Origin: DASUAO01 sp035763745
Lineage (GTDB): Bacteria; Actinomycetota; Acidimicrobiia; IMCC26256; PALSA-555
Length of the DNA stretch: 64,000 nucleotides
Assembly: GCA_035763745.1 (NCBI GenBank)
Contig: DASUAO010000020.1
Span: 1 to 64,000, forward strand
Direction of reading: 5' to 3'
The first letter of the stretch is position 1, and each line of letters begins with the position of its first letter. Position numbers and translations under genes: made by a program. Below the pieces are notes generated by a model. That model had not been told where the DNA came from. It ran no database searches and saw only the letters and a list, made by a program, of their open reading frames with translations. This document shows, in pieces, positions 58,081-64,000 of the stretch.

Positions 58081-59336
58081 CCGTCGGGGAGACGCACGAC
58101 TTCGGGGGTGAGATCCTCCACGCTCGTGCATCCGAGGAGCGCCATCGTGCGCCGCACGTCGGCGTGCAACAGGTCGAGGACATGGTCGACCCCGCGCTCC
58201 CCGGCGACGCCCAACCCGAACAAGTAGGCGCGGCCGGCCATCGCCGCGTTCGCGCCGAGCGCGACGGCCTTCACGATGTCGCTGCCGCGCCGGACCCCTC
58301 CGTCGCAGATGATCTCGAGGCGATCCCCGACCGCGTCGGCGACCGGTGCCACGAGGTCGAGCGTTGCCGGCGCCGTGTCGAGCTGACGGCCGCCGTGGTT
58401 GGAGAGGGCGATGGCCGCGACGCCCGAGTCGGCTGCGAGGACCGCGTCCTCGACGGTCTGGATGCCCTTCAGGACGATCGGGCCGTCCCAGAGCGAGGCG
58501 ATCCACTCGATGTCGTGCCAGGAGAGGTCGGGGTCGAACTGCGCGTTGATGTAGTCGGCCAACGAGACGGGGTCGGACCCATCGCCCACGGATCCACCGC
58601 CTGACGACTGCGCGACGTTCGCGAAGCGGATGGGGTCGGAGCGAACGAACTCCCAGGTCCATCGGGGGTGGAGCGCGCCGTCGATCACGGTGCGGAGGCC
58701 GATGGTGGGTGGGAGCGCGAAGCCGCGCCGCACGTCTCGTTCGCGTCGCCCGAACACCGCCGTGTCGACGGTGAGCACGAGTGCGTCGTAGCCGGAGGCC
58801 TGGGCGCGCTCGACCATCTCCTTCACCAGCCCCCGGTCGCGCCAGACGTACACCTGGAACCACTTGGGTCCGTTGCTGACCGCGGCGACCTCCTCGATCG
58901 AACGGGTCGCGAGCGTCGACACGGTGAAGGGGATCCCGGCTCGCGCCGCGGCTCGTGCGACGGCGAGCTCACCGTCGGGGTGCGCGATGCGTCCGAACCC
59001 CGTCGGCGCGAGCACGAGCGGGAACGGGAGGTGTCGTCCGAGGATGGTGGTCGACGGCTCGAGATCGCCGACGGGCCGCAGGACGCGGGGACGGAGCTCG
59101 ATTCGGCGGAAGGCCGCGGTGTTCGCGGCCAACGTGACCTCGTCCTCCGCGCCTCCGTCGATGTAGTCGAAGACGCCGCCCGGGAGTCGGCGACGAGCCA
59201 TGGTGCGCAGATCGCCCACGCTCGCGGCGCGGCGGAGCCGTCGAGCGACCGGATCTCGCTCGATCGGAGCGAACCGCAGCACCGACCGGAGCGTCTCGAC
59301 CATCGTCCGAGCACGTGAGTGGTGCGGTGCGGCCAT
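58077..59336 (-). CDS. FMN-dependent alpha-hydroxy acid oxidase/dehydrogenase (lactate dehydrogenase-like)
   Basis: A 419-residue TIM-barrel flavoenzyme. It has FDYIDGGAEDEVTL near 55, LAPTGFGRIAHPDGE near 108, FQVYVWRD near 158 and the active-site SNHGGRQLD near 325 (the histidine is the base), followed by LEIICDGGVRRGSDIVKAVALGA. It oxidises a 2-hydroxy acid such as lactate, mandelate or glycolate. TAGGCT (59343-59348) ends 6 nt before the ATG at 59336 and supports this start; ATG 59303 is the alternative. Confidence 0.9.
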   Translation of the reverse strand: MAAPHHSRARTMVETLRSVLRFAPIERDPVARRLRRAASVGDLRTMARRRLPGGVFDYIDGGAEDEVTLAANTAAFRRIELRPRVLRPVGDLEPSTTILGRHLPFPLVLAPTGFGRIAHPDGELAVARAAARAGIPFTVSTLATRSIEEVAAVSNGPKWFQVYVWRDRGLVKEMVERAQASGYDALVLTVDTAVFGRRERDVRRGFALPPTIGLRTVIDGALHPRWTWEFVRSDPIRFANVAQSSGGGSVGDGSDPVSLADYINAQFDPDLSWHDIEWIASLWDGPIVLKGIQTVEDAVLAADSGVAAIALSNHGGRQLDTAPATLDLVAPVADAVGDRLEIICDGGVRRGSDIVKAVALGANAAMAGRAYLFGLGVAGERGVDHVLDLLHADVRRTMALLGCTSVEDLTPEVVRLPDG

Positions 59337-59342
59337 CCCTCC

Positions 59343-59348
59343 AGCCTA
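59343..59348 (-). promoter_or_regulatory. -10 box for the 2-hydroxyacid oxidase
   Basis: TAGGCT on the minus strand, 6 nt from the ATG at 59336. Confidence 0.45.
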
Positions 59349-59425
59349 GGGACGGGCATCCCCGCGCACGGTGGGCGCCACCCTGGGATACTGGGACGTC
59401 CGTCATCGGAAGGGGTTCGACGCGC

Positions 59426-60154
59426 ATGGAGATGTCCGCTCTGCCCGAGCGCTTCGTCGCGACCCGGTCGGAGATGCAGCGCGTGGCGACGCACATCCTC
59501 GCCCGACGCCGATTCGATCTGGTCGGCAAGCTCGGGCTCCGGGCGACACCCGGCGGCGTGGGGACGCCGGCCAGCGGCTCCGAGTACGAGGTCACGCGCA
59601 TCGCCGGAACCACCCTCGTCCGGGAGGTGACTGGCGTCGAGCCCCGGACGACCACTCTCGATCTCATCGGAGCGACCCTCGCCGACGCGGCGGTGCTCGT
59701 CGGCGTCGACCTCACGGAGGAGTTCCGGGCCGGCCACGACACCCCGCCCGTGGGCGATCCGGCCGCTCGCCTCGACGTCGACCCGCCCTCGGCGGGGGCG
59801 CTGGCGGCGTGGTTCGACTTCGGGTGGGGCGTCATCGACGCGGTCGTCGCGTCGCTCCGGCCCGAGGCGGAGCCATCGGTCCTCCAGCTCTGGCCCGAGC
59901 ACTTCGACGCAGGGTGCGACGTCGCGGCAGCACCGGAGGCGCGAGCGAACCTCGGGGCGTCGCCCGGTGACGCCGCGATGCCCGACCCGTACCTCTACGT
60001 CGGCCCGTGGGACGACGCGCGTCCGGGGGACGCCGCGTACTGGAACGCTCCGTTCGGTGCGGTGCTCGGCTACGACGAGCTCGTGGCGGCCGACGATCCT
60101 CGGGCGACCGGAGTTGCCTTCCTCCGTCGGGGACTCGAGCTCCTCGCAGGATGA
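59426..60154 (+). CDS. Conserved actinobacterial protein of unknown function
   Basis: A 242-residue soluble protein with an LQLWPEHFDAGCDV segment near 150 and a PDPYLYVGPWDD segment near 187. I have seen this combination in unannotated actinobacterial proteins, but no family is known to me. No transmembrane or catalytic motif is evident; a few Asp/His/Trp residues cluster around the WPEHFD strand. GGAAGGGG precedes the ATG at 59426. It is only 10 bp upstream of the DsbA-like gene, so the two probably work together. Confidence 0.65.
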   Translation: MEMSALPERFVATRSEMQRVATHILARRRFDLVGKLGLRATPGGVGTPASGSEYEVTRIAGTTLVREVTGVEPRTTTLDLIGATLADAAVLVGVDLTEEFRAGHDTPPVGDPAARLDVDPPSAGALAAWFDFGWGVIDAVVASLRPEAEPSVLQLWPEHFDAGCDVAAAPEARANLGASPGDAAMPDPYLYVGPWDDARPGDAAYWNAPFGAVLGYDELVAADDPRATGVAFLRRGLELLAG

Positions 60155-60164
60155 TGGGTTGCGC

Positions 60165-60827
60165 ATGAGGGTCCAGTTCCACTTCGACGTGATGTGTCCG
60201 TGGGCGTACCAGACGTCGTTGTGGATGCGCGAGGTCCGGGACCACTCCGACGTCGAGGTCGACTGGCGGTTCTTCAGCCTCGAGGAGATCAACCGGGCCG
60301 AGGGGAAGAAGCATCCGTGGGAGCGGGAGTGGTCGTACGGCTGGTCGATGATGCGCATCGGCGCGTACCTGCGCCGCACCGACATGGTGCTGCTCGACCA
60401 GTGGTACCTGGCGGCCGGAACCGCGCTCCACGTCGACGGTCGGAAGCCGCATCGCAAGGAGGTTGCCGAGGCGCTGCTCGGCGAGCTCGGCCTCGACCCG
60501 GGGACCGTCGACGCGGCACTCGCCGACGCGACGACCGACGACGAGGTGCGCGTCGAGCACGAGCAGGTCACCGATCTCGGGTTCTTCGGTGTCCCGACGC
60601 TGCGGTTCGACGACGGGCAAGCGCTCTTCGGCCCTGTCCTCATCGAACCACCGGTCGGCGACGCGGCATTGCGCCTCTGGGACCACGTGCTCGGTCTCAC
60701 GGAGTTCCCGCACGTGTACGAGATCAAGCGTCCGAAGCGCCGCGACGACCTTGCAGCGATCGCCCGGACGTTCGAGCCCTACCTCAACGCCCGTGACTGG
60801 GAGACGATCCAGAAACCGGCGCCCTGA
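60165..60827 (+). CDS. DsbA-family protein (mycothiol-dependent reductase-like, single active-site cysteine)
   Basis: A 220-residue thioredoxin-fold protein with an inserted helical domain. FHFDVMCPWAYQTSLWM at residues 5-21 has CPWA instead of CxxC, so only the nucleophilic cysteine 11 remains. GFFGVPTLRF near 140 holds the cis-proline. The layout resembles Rv2466c-type mycothiol-dependent nitroreductases and HCCA isomerases. It is likely used in redox or glutathione/mycothiol-linked chemistry. It forms a tight pair with the gene upstream. Confidence 0.8.
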   Translation: MRVQFHFDVMCPWAYQTSLWMREVRDHSDVEVDWRFFSLEEINRAEGKKHPWEREWSYGWSMMRIGAYLRRTDMVLLDQWYLAAGTALHVDGRKPHRKEVAEALLGELGLDPGTVDAALADATTDDEVRVEHEQVTDLGFFGVPTLRFDDGQALFGPVLIEPPVGDAALRLWDHVLGLTEFPHVYEIKRPKRRDDLAAIARTFEPYLNARDWETIQKPAP

Positions 60828-60838
60828 GGTCGCCGGTC

Positions 60839-61996
60839 TCAGCGGGGCGCGCGAGGCATGCCGAGACCGACCATCGCGATGATGTCGCGTTGGACCTCGT
60901 TGGTGCCGCCACCGAACGTGAAGATCGTCTGTGCGCGGTAGTTGCGTTCGAGCTTGCCCGCCAGCTCCGCGCCGGTGGACCCTTCCTCCAGGTACGCGCG
61001 CGGGCCGACGATCTCCATGAGCGCGCGGTAGATCTCGAGTGAGAGCTCGGTGCCGAACACCTTCGTCGCCGACGCGTCGGCCGGGTTGAGGCCGACGGTC
61101 GACGCCCACGCGACCTTCCAGTTCATGAGGCGGAGCACTTCGGCTCGGGCATGGGTGCGGGCGAGGGTCGTCTGCACCCACTGGTCGTCGATGACGCGCC
61201 GTCCGTCGGGAAGGGTGGCCGCGATCGCCCACTCGCGGACGTCGTGGATGCTGCGGAGGATCCCGGAGGCCGGGCAGATCGCCACCCGCTCGTGGTTGAG
61301 CTGGTTCGTGATGAGCTTCCACCCCTCGTTCTCCTCGCCGACGAGGTTCTCGGCAGGGACACGGAGGTCTTCGTAGAAGGTTGCGCTGGTGTACTCGCCG
61401 GCCATCGTACGCAGCGGCGTCCACGAGAAGCCCGGGGTGTCGGTCGGGACGAGCAGCACCGACAGCCCCTTGTGCTTCTTGGCCGCAGGATCCGTGCGCA
61501 CCGCGAGCCAGACGTAGTCGGCGTGCTCGATCGCGCTGGTGAACAGCTTCTGGCCGTTCACCACGTACTCATCGCCGTCGCGGACGGCACGCGTCTGGAG
61601 CGATGCGAGATCGGTCCCCGCGTTGGGCTCCGTGTAGCCGATCGCGAAGTGCATGTCGCCCTGGAGGATCCTCGGGAGGATGCGGTGCTTCTGCTCGTCG
61701 GTCCCGAGCGCCATCAGGGTGGGTCCGACGCTGTTCAGCGTGAGCAGGGGGAGCGGTACGCCGGCCCAGTGCGACTCCTCGACGAAGATCGTCTGGTCGG
61801 CGACGCTGCGGCCCTGGCCGCCGAACTCGGTGGGCCACCCGATCCCGAGCCAGCCGTCCTGGCCCATGCGGCGGACGTAGCGCGTGTACGTCGACTCGTC
61901 GGAGTCCTTGCCCTCGATCTCGTCGACGAGGGCGCCGAAGTACGCGCGGAGCTCGGCCTGGAGCGCGAGCTGGTCGTCCGTCAGTGCGAGGCGCAT
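60839..61996 (-). CDS. Acyl-CoA dehydrogenase
   Basis: A 385-residue flavoenzyme. It has WPTEFGGQGRS near residue 56, AIGYTEPNAGTDLASLQT near 117, GQKLFTSAIEHADYVW and ITNQLNHERVAI near 235, and ends GGTNEVQRDIIAMVGLGMPR. These are typical of the acyl-CoA dehydrogenases of steroid and terpene degradation, which often work as alpha/beta pairs; no partner is adjacent. TAGCCT (62003-62008) lies 6 nt from the ATG. Its catalytic acid position cannot be fixed by eye. Confidence 0.92.
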   Translation of the reverse strand: MRLALTDDQLALQAELRAYFGALVDEIEGKDSDESTYTRYVRRMGQDGWLGIGWPTEFGGQGRSVADQTIFVEESHWAGVPLPLLTLNSVGPTLMALGTDEQKHRILPRILQGDMHFAIGYTEPNAGTDLASLQTRAVRDGDEYVVNGQKLFTSAIEHADYVWLAVRTDPAAKKHKGLSVLLVPTDTPGFSWTPLRTMAGEYTSATFYEDLRVPAENLVGEENEGWKLITNQLNHERVAICPASGILRSIHDVREWAIAATLPDGRRVIDDQWVQTTLARTHARAEVLRLMNWKVAWASTVGLNPADASATKVFGTELSLEIYRALMEIVGPRAYLEEGSTGAELAGKLERNYRAQTIFTFGGGTNEVQRDIIAMVGLGMPRAPR

Positions 61997-62002
61997 CGAG
62001 CG

Positions 62003-62008
62003 AGGCTA
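62003..62008 (-). promoter_or_regulatory. -10 box for the acyl-CoA dehydrogenase
   Basis: TAGCCT on the minus strand, 6 nt from the ATG at 61996; it lies over the end of the TauD gene. Confidence 0.4.
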
Positions 62009-62971
62009 GACGGGACGGTCACCGATGATGCTCGCCCGCTCCATGATGCGGACGTCGGGCCAGTAGTCAGAGGCGGCGTAATGCTGGACGGCGCGGTTGT
62101 CCCAGAACGCGACCGAGTCGGGCTCCCATCGGAACCGGCACTGGTACTCGATCGTGTCCGACTGCTTCGCCAGCAGATCGATCAGCGCGGTGCTCTCGTC
62201 CGGCTCGAGCCCCTGGATGTGATGAACGAACAGGCGGTTGACGTAGAGCAGCCGGCGGCCGGTCTCGGGATGGGTCCGCACGACCGGGTGCTGGACCGGC
62301 GGGAACTTCGCACGCATCTCGGCCGTGGCGGCCTCGTCGACCTGGTGCCCGAAGGCCTGGATGTAGTCGTGCACTGCGACGAGTCCGTCGATCTGCGCCT
62401 TGGTCTCGGGCTCCAGGCCTTCGTACGCGGCGTACATGTCACAGAACAACGTGTCACCGCCTGTGCGCGGGACCTCGATGGCGTGGAGCACCGCGCCCAT
62501 GGACGGCGTCTCCCGCCAGGTGACGTCGTGGTGCCACGCGTTCTCGTAGCCGCCGACGTCCGCGGACTTCTCGAAGCGGACGAGCTCGGGGTGGTCCGGG
62601 TTGGGTGGGATGAAGGGGTGGACCTCCAGGTCGCCGAAGCGCCGGGCGAAGGCGAGATGACGGGCCTGGTCGATCGGCTGGTCGCGGAAGAAGACGACCT
62701 TGAAGTCGAGGAGTGCCTGGCGGATCTCGGCGATCACCTCGTCCGGGAGGTCCTGGGTCAGGTCGATGCCGCTGAGCTCGGCGCCGAGGGTGGCCCCCAC
62801 CGGGGTGGCGTCGAAGTGCTCCCAGGTGAGGGCGGCGAGGCGGGCACGTTCCTCGTGCAGATGGCCGACGGGGCCCACGTACACGTCGTACCGGTCGAAG
62901 CGCACGCGCTGGGAGCGCAGTCGGGCACCGGGATCCTCCTCGGACGAGGAGACGTCGGTCGCGCTGGTCAT
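62006..62971 (-). CDS. TauD/TfdA-family 2-oxoglutarate-dependent dioxygenase
   Basis: A 321-residue Fe(II)/2-oxoglutarate enzyme with a cupin-like jelly roll. The iron ligands are the H-x-D of AWHHDVTW (near residue 145) and the distal histidine of VQHYAASDYW near 295, and the oxoglutarate arginine is in RIMERASI near 305. FKVVFFRDQPIDQARHL near 92 is also typical. It hydroxylates a small acid such as a sulfonate or aryloxyacetate. GAGGGAG 8 nt upstream fixes the ATG at 62971. Confidence 0.9.
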   Translation of the reverse strand: MTSATDVSSSEEDPGARLRSQRVRFDRYDVYVGPVGHLHEERARLAALTWEHFDATPVGATLGAELSGIDLTQDLPDEVIAEIRQALLDFKVVFFRDQPIDQARHLAFARRFGDLEVHPFIPPNPDHPELVRFEKSADVGGYENAWHHDVTWRETPSMGAVLHAIEVPRTGGDTLFCDMYAAYEGLEPETKAQIDGLVAVHDYIQAFGHQVDEAATAEMRAKFPPVQHPVVRTHPETGRRLLYVNRLFVHHIQGLEPDESTALIDLLAKQSDTIEYQCRFRWEPDSVAFWDNRAVQHYAASDYWPDVRIMERASIIGDRPV

Positions 62972-63049
62972 GATCGTTGCTCCCTCGTCGCGATGGGGCA
63001 AGGACGGAACCTCGACCGGAACCCTAGCGAGAAGTGGGTCCGGCCCGAC

Positions 63050-63541
63050 TCAGCCGACGACCTGCGTGACCCGTCCGGACTCGACGTCGTAGAGGAACCC
63101 GGCGACCACCAGGTCGTCGGGGAGCAGTGGGCACGTGCGCACCTTCTCGATGTCGGCCCGCAGGACGGAGTCGGTGTCGGAGACGGTCAGGAACTCCCAT
63201 CCGGACGCGTCGGCGCCGCGGAGTCCGCCGATCTTCTCGCGCAGCTCGTCGTCGGTGGCGGTGGTCATCGCGCAGTTCGTGTGGTGGATGATCGCGATCC
63301 GATCGATCCCGAAGAGGTTCACGCCGAGCACCAGGGTTCGGAGCGCGTCGTCGGTGATGCGGGCACCGGCGTTGCGGAAGATCTTGGCGTCGCCGGGGAC
63401 GAGCCCCAGCATCTGCAGCGGCTCGATCCTGGAGTCCATGCAGGTCACGACGGCGAGCAGTCGCTTCGGACTCGCCGGGATCCCAGCGAGGGCGAAGGTC
63501 TCGGCGTACTCGGCGTTGGCGTCGAGGATGTCTTCGAACAT
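63050..63541 (-). CDS. Beta-carbonic anhydrase
   Basis: A 163-residue carbonic anhydrase. The zinc ligands and the Asp-Arg dyad are in TCMDSRI (cysteine 34, aspartate 36, arginine 38) and in HHTNCAM (histidine near 86, cysteine near 90); IFRNAGARIT near 55 is also diagnostic. Start ATG 63541 shares its A with the preceding TGA (TGATG), so it is translationally coupled to the MmpL gene. Short, soluble type, typical of actinobacteria. Confidence 0.92.
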   Translation of the reverse strand: MFEDILDANAEYAETFALAGIPASPKRLLAVVTCMDSRIEPLQMLGLVPGDAKIFRNAGARITDDALRTLVLGVNLFGIDRIAIIHHTNCAMTTATDDELREKIGGLRGADASGWEFLTVSDTDSVLRADIEKVRTCPLLPDDLVVAGFLYDVESGRVTQVVG

Positions 63542-64000
63542 CAGTCGGGGTCCTTCGGGGCGGCATCCACGTGGAGGCGGGGGACGATGCGGTCGAGCCA
63601 GCGAGGGAACCACCAGTTCCGGTCGCCGAGCAGCTCCATGGTGGCCGGCACGAGCACGATGCGCACCAGCGTTGCATCGATCAAGATTGCCGATGCAAGT
63701 CCGAGGCCGAAGAGCTTCAGCAGGCGTTCGTCGCCCAGCACGAAGCTGGCGAACACCGTGACCATGATCGCTGCGGCCGCGGTGATGACCCGAGCGGTGG
63801 CCGCGAGCCCGTCGGCAACGGCCAGCCCGTTGTCGCCGGTGCGGTCGTACTCCTCGCGGATCCTGGACAGGAGGAACACCTCGTAGTCCATCGAGAGCCC
63901 GAAGACGATGGCGAACAGCATCATGGGGACGAACGGCTCGATCGGCGCCCCGCCGGCGAGGCCGAGCGCCCCGGCGCCCCAGCCCCACTGGAAGATCGCG
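63541..64000 (-). CDS. MmpL-family RND transporter, C-terminal part (runs off window)
   Basis: Only the last 150 or so residues are present. They contain the MMPL signature FGLSMDYEVFLLSRIREEY followed by three hydrophobic segments (about ARVITAAAAIMVTVFASFVL, KLFGLGLASAILIDATLVR, and FPRWLDRIVPRL), which is the C-terminal membrane half of a resistance-nodulation-division transporter for lipids. The frame is open to the window edge. It is coupled to carbonic anhydrase. Confidence 0.88.
   Translation of the reverse strand, partial: AIFQWGWGAGALGLAGGAPIEPFVPMMLFAIVFGLSMDYEVFLLSRIREEYDRTGDNGLAVADGLAATARVITAAAAIMVTVFASFVLGDERLLKLFGLGLASAILIDATLVRIVLVPATMELLGDRNWWFPRWLDRIVPRLHVDAAPKDPD

Noticed and set aside
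62880..62905. GTACCGGTCGAA inside the TauD gene, similar to the cluster operator
   Set aside because: It lacks the full 12-bp core and lies within coding sequence; not counted as a sixth site.
61151..63886. A 911-codon open frame on the plus strand
   Set aside because: It lies antisense to acyl-CoA dehydrogenase, TauD and carbonic anhydrase genes with clear motifs; long antisense frames are expected at this GC.

Overview
This window comes from a high-GC actinobacterium. The evidence is the very high third-position GC, several F420-type luciferase-like oxidoreductases, an MmpL-type exporter, a RipA-like NlpC/P60 endopeptidase, a DsbA-like protein resembling mycothiol-linked reductases, and a perfect match to the KstR operator half-sites. 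Many genes start 6-9 nt after a TANNNT -10 box, which points to leaderless transcripts. I saw no tRNA, rRNA, CRISPR array, insertion sequence or phage gene, so the window reads as chromosomal, mostly catabolic, accessory DNA. The genus cannot be fixed from sequence alone; an Acidimicrobiia-like or mycobacterium-like lineage would fit.

Layout. 1-9.96 kb: the start of a DUF35 protein with an SDR remnant, an amidohydrolase, an ArsR/AHSA1 regulator pair, a lipoprotein, a universal stress protein, two SRPBCC proteins, a C-terminally truncated methyltransferase, then a cytochrome P450 translationally coupled to a DapB-like dehydrogenase, a nitronate monooxygenase and a second DapB-like paralogue. 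9.99-25.6 kb: an esterase, then a block of divergent promoters controlling an acyl-CoA dehydrogenase, a fused 2-oxoacid dehydrogenase E1, three SDRs, an acyl-CoA synthetase, an enoyl-CoA hydratase, a TetR regulator, an amidohydrolase, a cyclase-family hydrolase, a Baeyer-Villiger-type flavin monooxygenase, a Rieske oxygenase and a SnoaL-like protein. Five promoter regions of this block share one palindromic operator with core GTACYGRCCGGT. I read the block as one TetR-controlled pathway for a cyclic substrate; the substrate is unknown.

25.8-41.8 kb: a P450, a crotonase and two quinone oxidoreductases; an acetolactate decarboxylase; an SRPBCC-SDR pair; two tiny membrane proteins behind a KstR-type operator; methyltransferases; an MTA/SAH-type nucleosidase with a cupin; a DUF305 protein; a flavodoxin; an agmatine deiminase and an LLM oxidoreductase. 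41.9-46.6 kb: a three-gene operon of zinc dehydrogenase, copper amine oxidase and amidohydrolase, each overlapping the next by 4 bp. 46.8-55.5 kb: a nucleotide-sugar and glycosyltransferase operon, a secreted HExxH protein with a SecD-like segment, a DUF2254 membrane protein, a phosphotransferase, an LLM oxidoreductase and an NlpC/P60 protein. 55.6-64 kb: an amidohydrolase, an LLM monooxygenase, an FMN-dependent 2-hydroxyacid oxidase, an unknown protein paired with a DsbA-like protein, an acyl-CoA dehydrogenase, a TauD dioxygenase, a beta-carbonic anhydrase and the end of an MmpL transporter.

Small decayed genes sit between the intact ones (SDR tail, YdeI-like tail, truncated methyltransferase, PepSY tail). 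Convergent genes often abut or overlap at their stop codons.
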